Positions 8,460 through 16,828 of a DNA stretch of 39,161 nucleotides are shown piece by piece. A program made the translations under genes and the position numbers. The notes under the pieces were generated by a model. That model saw only the letters and a list, made by a program, of their open reading frames with translations, was not told the origin of the DNA and searched no databases. Source of the stretch: DAOTYX01 sp034434635 (GTDB lineage: Bacteria > Chloroflexota > Anaerolineae > B4-G1 > DUEL01); assembly GCA_034434635.1 (NCBI GenBank), contig DAOTYX010000032.1, positions 1-39,161 of the forward strand, in the 5' to 3' direction. Position 1 is the stretch's first letter. Each line of letters opens with the position of its first letter.

Positions 8460-9159
8460 TGAATCCAATCCCATCCGCGTGTTAGTCATCCTGGCCCACC
8501 CCGATGACCCCGATTTCTTCTGCGGTGGGACGCTGGCCCGCTGGGTGCAAGAGGGATATGAGGTGGCCTACGTGCTGGCGACCTCCGGCGAGCGCGGCTC
8601 CAACGACCCGCAGATGAGCCCCGAGCGGCTGGCGCTCATCCGCCAGGAGGAGCAACGCGCAGCGGCGCGCGAACTGGGCGTCCGTGAGGTGACCTTCCTG
8701 GGCTACCCCGACGGCTCCCTCGTCCCCAGCCTCGACCTGCGGCGTGACCTGACCCGCCAGATTCGTCGCCACCGCCCCGACATCGTGGTCACCTGCGACC
8801 CCACCCTGCGCTACCGCCCGCGTTCGCTCAACCATCCCGACCATCGTGCCATCGGCGATGCGGCGCTGGATGCCGTCTTCCCCGACTCCCGCAACCCGCT
8901 GCAGTTCCCCGAACTGCTGACCGAGGGGTTGCAGCCCCATCACGTGCGCGAGGTCTACATCGCCGGGGCAGCAGAGCCGGACACGGAAGTGGACATCACC
9001 GCCACCTTCGACCGCAAACTGGCCGCGCTCCGCTGTCACCGCTCGCAGATCTCCGACTTCGAGGCGTTGGAAGCCCGGCTGCGCGAGTGGCACCGCGCCG
9101 ACGGCTCCGATGGCGCGGTGCGATACGTCGAGAGGTTCCGACGGGTCGTCTTGGGTTGA
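8452..9159 (+). CDS. PIG-L family LmbE-like deacetylase
   Basis: About 235 residues from the GTG at 8452, chosen because GAGG lies 9 nt upstream (a TTG at 8437 is the longer alternative). The signature VLVILAHPDD and the later NHPDHRAIGDAALDAVF supply the zinc-binding His/Asp residues of the PIG-L/LmbE N-deacetylase family. Known members deacetylate GlcNAc-containing metabolites such as GlcNAc-PI, mycothiol or bacillithiol precursors. Which substrate applies here is not visible. It overlaps the methyltransferase gene, so the two are probably translated together. Confidence 0.92.
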   Translation: MSDESNPIRVLVILAHPDDPDFFCGGTLARWVQEGYEVAYVLATSGERGSNDPQMSPERLALIRQEEQRAAARELGVREVTFLGYPDGSLVPSLDLRRDLTRQIRRHRPDIVVTCDPTLRYRPRSLNHPDHRAIGDAALDAVFPDSRNPLQFPELLTEGLQPHHVREVYIAGAAEPDTEVDITATFDRKLAALRCHRSQISDFEALEARLREWHRADGSDGAVRYVERFRRVVLG

Positions 9160-9182
9160 CGCGGCAGAACTGGAGGGAGAAG

Positions 9183-9881
9183 ATGGCTTCCGTGGATGAG
9201 GTGCTCAAGAGGTTGGAGTCGAAAGCGAGACCCGACCAGGTGGCAGGCATGGCCAGGTATGGAATGACCGCCGAGCGTCGGCTCGGGGTCTCCGTGCCGG
9301 ACATGAGAGGAATCGCGCGAGAGGTCGGAAAGGACCACGATCTCGCTCTGGCGCTGTGGAGAACGGGTATACCTGAGGCCAGGATACTGGCCGGAATGGT
9401 TGACCGTCCGGAGCAACTGACCGAGGAGCAGATGGACGAGTGGGTCGCCGGGTTCAACTCGTGGGACGTGTGCGACCAGGTCTGCATGAACCTGTTCGAG
9501 AAGAGCCCGCTGGCGTGGAAGAAGATCGTGGACTGGTCTGAGCGAGAGGAAGAGTATGTGAAGCGGGCCGCGTATGCGTTGATCGCCTGCCTGGCCTGGT
9601 ACGACAAGAGCGCCGCGGACGAGGAGTTCGTCAGGTTGTTCCCGGTGATGAAGGGAGGGGCAACGGACGAACGAAACTATGTGAAGAAGGCGGTGAGCTG
9701 GGCGTTGAGAAACGTCGGGAAGCGAAACAAGAACCTGAACCGGGCCGTGTTGTCGGCAGTTGAGGAGATCGGACGGATGAATTCGCGGGCGGCGCGCTGG
9801 ATCGCAGCGGATGTGAGAAAAGAACTCGAGAGCGAAGCCGTCAGGACACGGCTTGGAATGCTTCCAGAGGAGAACGGATGA
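9183..9881 (+). CDS. DNA alkylation repair protein, AlkD-like
   Basis: A 232-residue, mostly helical protein of the DNA alkylation repair family (PF08713), whose HEAT-like repeats remove or bind alkylated bases. Recognisable segments are MARYGMTAERRLGVSVPDMRGIARE near the N-terminus, FNSWDVCDQVC around 97-107 (the WDxCD-type motif of the family) and ERNYVKKAVSWALRNVGKRN further on. The start ATG at 9183 is preceded by GGAGGGAGAAG. The stop overlaps an ATGACC whose context copies the start region of the M20 gene on the far side of the following repeat array. Role in alkylation repair follows from the family. Confidence 0.9.
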   Translation: MASVDEVLKRLESKARPDQVAGMARYGMTAERRLGVSVPDMRGIAREVGKDHDLALALWRTGIPEARILAGMVDRPEQLTEEQMDEWVAGFNSWDVCDQVCMNLFEKSPLAWKKIVDWSEREEEYVKRAAYALIACLAWYDKSAADEEFVRLFPVMKGGATDERNYVKKAVSWALRNVGKRNKNLNRAVLSAVEEIGRMNSRAARWIAADVRKELESEAVRTRLGMLPEENG

Positions 9882-9896
9882 CCAATTCCACTCCCC

Positions 9897-10150
9897 TTTG
9901 GACTGCGGCGACGTGTCGCCGCTTTGGCCTGACGACCCCACAGGAGGTTTGGACTGCGGCGACGTGTCGCCGCTTTGGCTCGATGACTCCACAGGAGGTT
10001 TGGACTGCGGCGACGTGTCGCCGCTTTGGCCTGACGACCCCACAGGAGGTTTGGACTGCGGCGACGTGTCGCCGCTTTGGCCTGACGACCCACAGGAGGT
10101 TTGGACTGCGGCGACGTGTCGCCGCTTTGGCTTGATGATTCCTGAGGAGG
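9897..10150. repeat. Five tandem copies of a 51-bp hairpin repeat, each ending in a Shine-Dalgarno-like sequence
   Basis: Copies start at 9897, 9948, 9999, 10050 and 10100 (period 51, once 50). Each unit reads TTTGGACTGCGG...CCGCTTTGG and contains the perfect palindrome GCGGCGAC-GT-GTCGCCGC. The first four units end CACAGGAGG and the last ends TGAGGAGG, and that last AGGAGG is the ribosome-binding site for the M20 gene at 10155. The same core, with compensatory changes, recurs at 16614-16805. The array fills almost the whole 273-bp gap between the AlkD-like and M20 genes. The frame through it is open only because the period is a multiple of three, so I do not call a gene. Confidence 0.93.
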
Positions 10151-10154
10151 ACGA

Positions 10155-11342
10155 ATGACCGATTTCTATGCCCTGGCGCAAGAGATGAAGCCGCAGTTGG
10201 TCGCCTGGCGACGAGATTTCCACGCCCATCCGGAACTGGCGTTCCTTGAACGTCGCACCGCCGGCATCGTCGCTGCCCACCTGGAGTCCCTGGGCTACCG
10301 GGTGCGCACCGGTGTCGGTGAGACGGGGGTGATTGGGCTTCTGGCAGGGAAGAAGCCCGGCCCGACAGTGATGTTCCGCTTCGACATGGATGCCCTGCCA
10401 GTGACAGAGGAGACCGGTGCGGAGTACGCCTCCCAGACTCCCGGCTGCATGCACGCCTGCGGCCACGACGGTCACGTGGCCGTGGGGATGGGCCTGGCCT
10501 CGATCCTGGCAGCACGCCGGGAAGACCTGACCGGCAGCGCGGTGCTGCTCTTCCAGCCGGCAGAGGAGGGCGGGAACGGCGCAGACCGCATGTTGGCTGA
10601 CGGCGCGCTCGACGACCCCCGTCCCGACTTTTTCCTGGCCACCCACGTCTGGAACCTGGCCCCGGTGGGGACAGTGGACGTGCAGCCAGGGCCGGTGATG
10701 GCGGCGGCGGATAAGTGGACCGGCACCATCCGCGGGCGAGGGGGACACGGCGCGCTGCCCCACCTCACGGTGGACCCGGTGGTCGCAGCGGCCCAGGCGG
10801 TGGTGGCCCTGCAGACCATCGTCAGCCGCAACGTCAGCCCGCTGGAGACGGCGGTGGTCAGCGTCGGGGCCATCCATGGCGGAGACGCCTTCAACGTCAT
10901 CCCGGCGGAGGTGACGATGACCGGCACGGTACGCACCTTCCAGCCGGACACGCGCCAGGTGGTGTTACAGCGGCTGACCGAGGTCATCGCCGGCGTGGTC
11001 GCTGCCTGTGGGGCCAGCGCCGAGGTGACCGTCCAGCCCCTCACCCCGCCGGTCATCAACGACCCCCGCGTGACGGAGATCGTCCGTCAGGCGGCTGAGC
11101 GGGTGCTCGGGTCGGAGCACGTCACCGCCAGCGAGCGGACGATGGGCAGCGAGGACGCGGCGTTCTTCATGGCACAGGTCCCCGGCTGCTATTTCTTCGT
11201 CGGCTCGGCCAACCCCGAACGCGGGCTGGATGCCCCGCACCACAATTCCCGTTTCGACTTCGACGAGGAGGCGCTGGTCGTGGCCCTGGCGGTGTTGGGC
11301 GAAGCCGCTGCGGCCTGGCTGCTCCCCGCTGGTGGTGAATGA
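10155..11342 (+). CDS. M20 family amidohydrolase (amino-acyl/IAA-conjugate hydrolase type)
   Basis: A 395-residue M20D peptidase-type protein that hydrolyses N-acyl amino acids or related amides. Metal-site candidates are C102 and H104 (GCMHACGHDGH), E137/E138 (FQPAEEGG), H164 (ATHVWN) and H362 (APHHNSRFDFDEEAL), in the usual order. The insert domain (about 185-295) carries GRGGHGALPH. It begins 5 bp after the repeat array and uses the array's last AGGAGG as its ribosome-binding site. It overlaps the next gene by ATGA. The natural substrate cannot be told from sequence. Confidence 0.93.
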   Translation: MTDFYALAQEMKPQLVAWRRDFHAHPELAFLERRTAGIVAAHLESLGYRVRTGVGETGVIGLLAGKKPGPTVMFRFDMDALPVTEETGAEYASQTPGCMHACGHDGHVAVGMGLASILAARREDLTGSAVLLFQPAEEGGNGADRMLADGALDDPRPDFFLATHVWNLAPVGTVDVQPGPVMAAADKWTGTIRGRGGHGALPHLTVDPVVAAAQAVVALQTIVSRNVSPLETAVVSVGAIHGGDAFNVIPAEVTMTGTVRTFQPDTRQVVLQRLTEVIAGVVAACGASAEVTVQPLTPPVINDPRVTEIVRQAAERVLGSEHVTASERTMGSEDAAFFMAQVPGCYFFVGSANPERGLDAPHHNSRFDFDEEALVVALAVLGEAAAAWLLPAGGE

Positions 11343-12112
11343 TGGCAGACCACGCACCACGCGCCACGGGCCGCCTCTGTCTCTCCGTCGTGATCCCGGT
11401 CTATAACGAGGCCGGCACGATCGAGGAGATCATCCGCCGCGTGCGGGCCGTCCGGTTGGAGGTGCCCGTCGGCTACGGAGAGGCCAGCGGGCAGACAGTG
11501 ATGTTGGAGCGGGAGATCGTGGTCGTGGACGACGGCTCGACCGACGGCACGCGGGATGTGCTGGCCCGCCTCTCTGGCGACCCGGACGTGACGGTCATCC
11601 TCCACGAACACAACCAGGGGAAGGGGGGAGCAGTGCGGACCGGGTTACAGCACGCCAGCGGCGACATCATCGTCATTCAGGACGCCGACCTGGAGTACGA
11701 CCCCCGCGACTATCCGGCCATGATCCAGCCCATCCTGGAGGGTCGCAGCCAGGTGGTCTACGGCTCCCGCTTCCGCGGCGGCCCCACCAAGGCGATGTTC
11801 TTCTGGCACGCGGTGGGTAACCAGTTCCTCACCTTCGTGACCAACCTGCTCTACGACTCGATCCTCACCGATATGGAGACCGGCTACAAGATGTTCACCC
11901 GCGCGGTAGCGCAGCAGTTACACCTGACCGAACGCGGGTGGGGCTTCGACCCCGAGATCACGGCGCAGATCCTGCGTCGGGGGTACCGCATCTACGAAGT
12001 GCCGATTGCCTACACCGGCCGGGAGTTCCACGAGGGCAAGAAGATCTCCTGGAAGGACGGCCTGACCGTCCTCCGGACGCTGCTGCGCTGCCGTTTCGCC
12101 CGGCTACCCTGA
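11339..12112 (+). CDS. Family 2 glycosyltransferase, dolichyl/polyprenyl-phosphate sugar synthase-like
   Basis: A 257-residue GT-A fold enzyme with LSVVIPVYNEAGTIEEII near the N-terminus, VVVDDGSTDGT at about 62-71, GKGGAVRTG and the QDADLEYDP metal/nucleotide motif (D116, D118). MFFWHAVGN and the C-terminal GREFHEGKKISWKDG resemble polyprenyl-phosphate mannose/glucose synthases. No C-terminal membrane segments are present. It would charge a lipid-phosphate sugar donor on the cytoplasmic face. The two membrane proteins that follow, a GT39-type enzyme and a YfhO-type protein, are typical users of such donors, which supports a small glycosylation cluster. Confidence 0.9.
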   Translation: MMADHAPRATGRLCLSVVIPVYNEAGTIEEIIRRVRAVRLEVPVGYGEASGQTVMLEREIVVVDDGSTDGTRDVLARLSGDPDVTVILHEHNQGKGGAVRTGLQHASGDIIVIQDADLEYDPRDYPAMIQPILEGRSQVVYGSRFRGGPTKAMFFWHAVGNQFLTFVTNLLYDSILTDMETGYKMFTRAVAQQLHLTERGWGFDPEITAQILRRGYRIYEVPIAYTGREFHEGKKISWKDGLTVLRTLLRCRFARLP

Positions 12113-12130
12113 CCTCTGGACGGCCCAAAA

Positions 12131-12150
12131 TTCGTGTCATTCGTGGCAAA
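12131..12150. repeat. Short dispersed repeat (TTCGTGTCATTCGTGGC type)
   Basis: TTCGTGTCATTCGTGGCAAA sits between the GT2 and GT39 genes. A related sequence on the other strand occurs at 36414-36440. Repeats of this type are scattered through many environmental bacterial genomes. It confuses the choice of start codon for the next gene. Confidence 0.5.
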
Positions 12151-12160
12151 AGAAACTGCA

Positions 12161-13603
12161 GTGCGACGGACGCTTTCGCAACCTCTCCTCTGCGCCGCCT
12201 GCCTGCTGGCCTGGGGGCTGCGGTTGGCGATGGTCGCGGCTCACCGTCTCCACCCCGATGAGGCGCTCTACGGCCACTGGGGCCTGCTCATCCTGAGCGG
12301 CCGCGACCCCTGGCTGGTCGGCGAGCCGGTCTACAAGCCGCCCCTGTTGCCCTACCTGCTGGCGGGGAGCCTGGCGCTCCTGGGGCGGTCGGAGTGGGCG
12401 CTGCGGCTGCCAGGGGTCTTCGCCGGCACCGTGGCGGTGGCGCTGACCGCCCGTCTGGCCCGTTCCCTCTATGGGGGCTCCGTCACTGGACTGGCGGCTG
12501 CGTGGGTGACGGCTCTGCTTCCCTTCGCGTTCCTCTTCTCCGCCACCGCCTTCACCGACCCGCTGATGGTAACCCTGGGGCTGGCCGGCTGTGCCGCAGC
12601 GGCAGCCGGACGGCCAGGCTGGGCGGGGGTGCTGGCCGGCCTCTCCGTCGCTGCCAAACAGACAGGGGTGGCATGGCTGCCGCTGGCGGGACTCCTGGTC
12701 CTGGCCTCGGCGGTGCGCCACCCGCGACCGGGCGGGACGGCGCGTGCGCTGGCGCGGTGGCTGGCGGGCGGACTGGCGGTCGTGGCCGTGCTCGTGGCAT
12801 GGGACCGGCTGCGGGTGGCGCAGGGGGCGACAAGCTTCTGGGGCGCCGGGGTGACGGGATACGGCGGCCTGCGTCTGGCCTGGCCAGCGGAACTGACCCC
12901 GCGCCTGCGCGCCTGGCTCGGCTTGGGGCGAGCGCTGTTCGGCTCTCCCTTGCTCGACGTGTTGTTCGTTGCTGGCGCGGCGGCGCTGGTATGGCGCGGC
13001 CTCCGTCGGCGGGATTGGCCGGCCCTGTTCGACCTCCTCTGGGTGGGGTTCGGGCTGCTCTACCTGCTGGTGCACTGGCTGTGGGCCTTCCCGGTGTGGG
13101 ATCGTTACCTGCTGCCGTTGGTGGCGGTCGTGGCGATGGTGTTGGGCCGAACCGTCTCCGTTGGTCTGCGGTCCCTGCGCCCCCGCGCGGCGGTGACGGG
13201 CCTGGTAGTGCTGTTGCTGGCGGTGTCGTTGATGGCGTCGGCGGCCAACGGGCTGAGCGGACGGATACCGGTCGGCGCGGGGCAATCCACCTACGACGGC
13301 ATCGAGCGGGTGGCGGCTTTCCTGCGCGGCCTGCCGGAGGGGACGGTGCTCTATCATCACTGGCTGGGTTGGGAGTACGGCTTCTATCTGTTCGACGCGC
13401 CGCTCTACCTGGCCTACTGGCCCGATCCGGCCTGGCTGGCGCGGGATGTGCAGGCCTTCGGCGAGACCGGGCCGCGCACCATCGTCTTTCCTGCCTGGGA
13501 GTCGTCGGCGCGCGTCGAGGCCGCCCTGGCCGATGTGGGCTACCGCCTCCAGCGGGTCTTCTCCGTCGGCGACCGCTTCCGAGTGTACGCTGTTCGACCA
13601 TAA
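12161..13603 (+). CDS. Polytopic GT39/ArnT-like glycosyltransferase
   Basis: About 480 residues with roughly ten or more hydrophobic segments and a soluble C-terminal tail. The first loop has RLHPDEALYGHW, in which the acidic pair is the usual catalytic DE of the GT-C fold, followed by EPVYKPPLLPYL, matching the ArnT/PMT-like family (PF13231). It would transfer a sugar from a polyprenyl-phosphate donor outside the membrane. Start: three in-frame GTG codons (12134, 12143, 12161) compete and none has a clear ribosome-binding site; the first two lie in a dispersed repeat, so 12161 is preferred. The acceptor is unknown. Confidence 0.85.
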   Translation: MRRTLSQPLLCAACLLAWGLRLAMVAAHRLHPDEALYGHWGLLILSGRDPWLVGEPVYKPPLLPYLLAGSLALLGRSEWALRLPGVFAGTVAVALTARLARSLYGGSVTGLAAAWVTALLPFAFLFSATAFTDPLMVTLGLAGCAAAAAGRPGWAGVLAGLSVAAKQTGVAWLPLAGLLVLASAVRHPRPGGTARALARWLAGGLAVVAVLVAWDRLRVAQGATSFWGAGVTGYGGLRLAWPAELTPRLRAWLGLGRALFGSPLLDVLFVAGAAALVWRGLRRRDWPALFDLLWVGFGLLYLLVHWLWAFPVWDRYLLPLVAVVAMVLGRTVSVGLRSLRPRAAVTGLVVLLLAVSLMASAANGLSGRIPVGAGQSTYDGIERVAAFLRGLPEGTVLYHHWLGWEYGFYLFDAPLYLAYWPDPAWLARDVQAFGETGPRTIVFPAWESSARVEAALADVGYRLQRVFSVGDRFRVYAVRP

Positions 13604-13604
13604 G

Positions 13605-16600
13605 ATGATGATGATGAAGCACACGCAGCGGACCACAGACGACAGACCACAGACCGCCGAGGCCTTTGTCAGTCGGCGGTCGTGGCTCCGTGGCCCGTGG
13701 CCCGTGGCCCGTGGTCCGTGGTCCGTGGTCCGTGGTCTGTGGTCCGCGGTCCGTGGTCTATGGTCCGTCGTCCGTGGTCACTGTTCATCGGCCATCCGTC
13801 ATTGCTCATTGTTGAGCCTCGCCCTGGCGCTCCTGCTCGTCTACTGGCTGGTCGGGCCGGCGGGACGGGTGGTGGCGGGTGGGGACCTGTTCACCTATTT
13901 CTACCCCTACTGGGCCGAAGCGTCGCGGGCCTTTCAGGCAGGACGGTTGCCGCTCTGGAACCCGTACATCTTCATGGGCGTGCCCTTCCTGGCCAACAGC
14001 CAGGCTGGGGTGCTCTACCCGCTGAACTGGCCGTTCTGGCTGCTCCTGCCGCCGCACCGGGCGCTCCACTGGAGCGTCCTCCTGCACCTGTGGCTGGCGG
14101 CCGCGGGCGCTGATCTCTACGCGCGTCGCTCACTGGGCCTGGGGCGGCTGGGCGGCTGGTTGGCCGGGGCGACGCTGGCGCTCGGCGGCTATCTGGGGGC
14201 GCAGTTCGAGCACATCAACCAACTCCAGGCACTCTCCTGGTTCCCCTGGCTGTTGCTGCTCCTCGACGCTGCGCCATCGCCCCTCTCCCTCGCCACGCTG
14301 CTGATGAGCCTGGTCGTGGCCCTCGTCCTGCTGGCCGGCCACACCCAGTCGGCGTTCATCCTCCTGGTGGGTCTGGCTCTCTATGGCGTGGTCTCTGTGC
14401 TGTGGGGCTGGCGACGGGGCGGGGGATGGAAGCGGCTGGCTCACCGGGCAGGGGCCTGGGCGGTGGCGGTGATACTCGGCGCGGCCCTCGCGGCGGCGCA
14501 GTTGCTGCCCACTGCCGAACTGACCGCCTGGTCGTTGCGCAGCGGCGGGCTGCCCTTCAATGAGCGGGTCTCGTTCTCCCTCTCCCCCGTCTACCTGGCC
14601 CGCGCCCTCCTGCCGGGGTACGGCCGGCCGGTCGAGCCGCAGAACATCGAGTACGTGGCGACGGTGGGGGTAGCGGGGTTGGCGCTGGCCTTCGTCGCCG
14701 GCTACGGGACGCTGGTTGCCCGTCGCGCCACTCCTGCCGATGAGCGGGTGGAGCGTCGCCTGGCGGTTGTGGTGTTGGCCTCTGTGGGCCTCTTCCTGGC
14801 GCTGGGCCTGTACAACCCGCTCTACCTGCTGCTGGCCCGCTTTGTGCCTGGCTTCGCCCATTTCCGTGCCCCGGCCCGCTGGCTGGCGCTGTGGGCCATG
14901 GGGGCAGCATCGCTGGCCGGCATCGGGGCGGAAGCGCTGGCGCGCGGCGACGTGCTCCCCTCTCGCCGCGCATGGGTCGCAGGCGGCGCGGTGCTGATCC
15001 TTCTCCTGCTTTGGGGCGCGCTCGGCGGGCAGGCCGACCCCTGGACGTGGCTCGGGTGGCTGGCCGCTGCCCTGCTGGTCGGCGGGCTGCTGTGGCTGTC
15101 GCGTCAGACAGGCTGGCGTCGCCCGGCAGCGCTGGCGCTGGTGGTGCTGACGGTGGGGGAACTGGCCCTCTCCGCCCGCACCCTGCCCCACGCCCGCGCC
15201 ACCGCGCCGGAAGCCTACACCTCCCTCCGTCCCGCCACCGCTCATCTGCTGGCGACCGGCGCGGAAAGCCTGCCGGCGGACCGCTTCCTGAGCGTTTCCG
15301 CGCTGCTCTTCGACCCCGGCGACCTGCCCGAATTGCGGCTCATCTACGGCGATCAACTCTCCGCTGAGGCCCTGTATGCCCTGGTCATCGCCGCCAAGCA
15401 TCGGGAGGTGCTCTCACCCAACCTGCCGCTGGCCTTCGGTGTTCCGGCGGTGGATGGTTACGACGGTGGCCTGCTGCCGCTGGCCCGGTACGTCGCTTTC
15501 CAGCGCGCCTTCCTGCCAGAGGACGAAATCGCCCCGGATGGGCGGCTGCGCGAGAACCTCTCTGCTGTGCCCGATGGCCGCTGGCTCAGCCTGTGCAACG
15601 TCCGCTGGGTGATCACCGACAAGGTCTTCGACGCCTGGATTGACGGCCTCTTCTACGACCTGCAGTTCGGCGCACGCCTGTCCGGGGGGGAGACGGCGCA
15701 GGCGGCCGACGTGCCCCCCTTCGAGGCAACCGGGCTGGGGTTGGTCAGTTACCTGGACGGTGGAGCAGCGTTGCCCGATGGCGCATTGGTCGGCCAGGTG
15801 GAGGTCGGCTTCGCCGACGGCGTGACGCGCACCTTCCCCCTGCGCGCCGGGATGGAGACGGCGGAAGGGTTATACGGCGAGAGCGTCGCTCACGCGCCCG
15901 CCCCGGTGGGGGGCCACTTCTGGCCGGGGCAACCGCAGGGAAACGACTACGTCACCCGTCTGCGTTGGGAGCCGCCCGCCGCGCCGCTCACCGTCACCGT
16001 GCGGGCGCTGCTCCCCCAGGGGCAGTTGGTCGTGCGCGGTCTGAGCCTGGTGGACGAGCGCACCGGCTCCTTCCAGTCCCTGGTCATCTCCGACCGGGGC
16101 CGCTTCCGCCTGGCCCACTCCGGCGACGTCAAGGTCTACGAGAACCTGGACGTGCTGCCCCGCGCCTTCCTGGTGCACCACGCCTGGGCAGTGGACGGCG
16201 TGGAGCAGGGACTGGCGCGGCTGCGCGCCGCCGATTTCGACCCGTTGAGCGAGGTGGTGGTCGAGAGGCTGGATCCCGTCTTCCAGCCGGCCCCGCCCAC
16301 AGGCCCGGAAGCGGTGCACGTCCTGACCTATACCGCCGAACGGGTGGAGTTAGAGGTGGACGCGAGCGCGCCTGGCCTCCTGGTGTTGTCGGACGCGAAC
16401 TACCCGGGCTGGCAGGCCCAGGTGGACGGCGTGACACAGCCTGTCTATACCGCCAATCTTCTATTCCGCGCCGTGGCGTTGGAGCCAGGTCATCACCAGG
16501 TCACCTTTGTCTTCCGTCCGCCGCTCCTGGGGGTTGGGGGTGGGATCAGCCTGGCCGCCGCTCTGCTGTGGATGATCTCGTTGTTGATGATAGGAGCGAA

Positions 16601-16628
16601 GCATTGGCGCCGCTTTGGATTGCGGTGA
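13605..16628 (+). CDS. YfhO family large membrane protein
   Basis: About 1007 residues from the first of four consecutive ATG codons at 13605, one base after the previous stop. The body matches YfhO-type GT-C proteins: GGDLFTYFYPYWAEA in the first loop, PLWNPYIFMGVPFLANSQ, about eleven or more membrane segments, then a long extracytoplasmic C-terminal part with a LVLSDANYPGWQAQVDG motif and a last membrane helix. Bacillus YfhO adds sugar to lipoteichoic acid; the role here is unknown. Oddities: residues about 30-58 are encoded by a 7-bp tandem repeat, and the last residues and stop codon lie in the hairpin array starting at 16614. The true start may be downstream of the heptamer tract, for example TTG at 13812. 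Confidence 0.85.
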   Translation: MMMMKHTQRTTDDRPQTAEAFVSRRSWLRGPWPVARGPWSVVRGLWSAVRGLWSVVRGHCSSAIRHCSLLSLALALLLVYWLVGPAGRVVAGGDLFTYFYPYWAEASRAFQAGRLPLWNPYIFMGVPFLANSQAGVLYPLNWPFWLLLPPHRALHWSVLLHLWLAAAGADLYARRSLGLGRLGGWLAGATLALGGYLGAQFEHINQLQALSWFPWLLLLLDAAPSPLSLATLLMSLVVALVLLAGHTQSAFILLVGLALYGVVSVLWGWRRGGGWKRLAHRAGAWAVAVILGAALAAAQLLPTAELTAWSLRSGGLPFNERVSFSLSPVYLARALLPGYGRPVEPQNIEYVATVGVAGLALAFVAGYGTLVARRATPADERVERRLAVVVLASVGLFLALGLYNPLYLLLARFVPGFAHFRAPARWLALWAMGAASLAGIGAEALARGDVLPSRRAWVAGGAVLILLLLWGALGGQADPWTWLGWLAAALLVGGLLWLSRQTGWRRPAALALVVLTVGELALSARTLPHARATAPEAYTSLRPATAHLLATGAESLPADRFLSVSALLFDPGDLPELRLIYGDQLSAEALYALVIAAKHREVLSPNLPLAFGVPAVDGYDGGLLPLARYVAFQRAFLPEDEIAPDGRLRENLSAVPDGRWLSLCNVRWVITDKVFDAWIDGLFYDLQFGARLSGGETAQAADVPPFEATGLGLVSYLDGGAALPDGALVGQVEVGFADGVTRTFPLRAGMETAEGLYGESVAHAPAPVGGHFWPGQPQGNDYVTRLRWEPPAAPLTVTVRALLPQGQLVVRGLSLVDERTGSFQSLVISDRGRFRLAHSGDVKVYENLDVLPRAFLVHHAWAVDGVEQGLARLRAADFDPLSEVVVERLDPVFQPAPPTGPEAVHVLTYTAERVELEVDASAPGLLVLSDANYPGWQAQVDGVTQPVYTANLLFRAVALEPGHHQVTFVFRPPLLGVGGGISLAAALLWMISLLMIGAKHWRRFGLR
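13684..13779. repeat. Heptanucleotide tandem repeat (CCGTGGT) inside the YfhO reading frame
   Basis: About thirteen copies of CCGTGGT and close variants run head to tail. Three units make 21 bp, so the tract reads as a seven-residue peptide repeat (RGPWSVV-like). The same heptamer forms the hairpin at 29683-29733. Confidence 0.88.
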
Positions 16629-16805
16629 CCGCGTCACCGCTTTGGATTCCGACGGCCCGGCCGCCCAACTTCGGGCAACCTTTGGACTGCGGTGACCGCG
16701 TCACCGCTTTGGATTCTGACGGCCCGGCCGCCCAACTTCGGGCAACCTTTGGACTGCGGTGACCGCGTCACCGCTTTGGCCTGCGCCGACACGTCGGCGC
16801 TTTCC
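16614..16805. repeat. Three tandem copies of a 67-bp hairpin repeat
   Basis: Copies begin at 16614, 16681 and 16748 with a 67-bp period; the third diverges after its core. Each starts TTTGGA(C/T)TGCGG and carries the palindrome GCGGTGAC-CGC-GTCACCGC. Compared with the array at 9897, the outer sequence is the same, one stem pair has changed from C-G to T-A on both sides, and the loop is CGC instead of GT. A third variant, GCGCCGAC-AC-GTCGGCGC, follows at 16783-16800. The array includes the stop of the YfhO gene and fills the 200-bp gap before purB. Confidence 0.92.
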
Positions 16806-16828
16806 AGGGCGGTGGAGAGGAAGAGGGC

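Noticed and set aside
9878..10135. 85-residue repetitive peptide in the hairpin array
   Set aside because: The frame is open only because the 51-bp period is a multiple of three; similar frames exist on both strands, and the 50-bp spacing of the last two units breaks it.
13446..13604. Start of the YfhO gene inside the previous gene
   Set aside because: It would overlap the GT39 gene by over 150 bp with no homology; four ATGs at 13605 directly after the stop are more credible.
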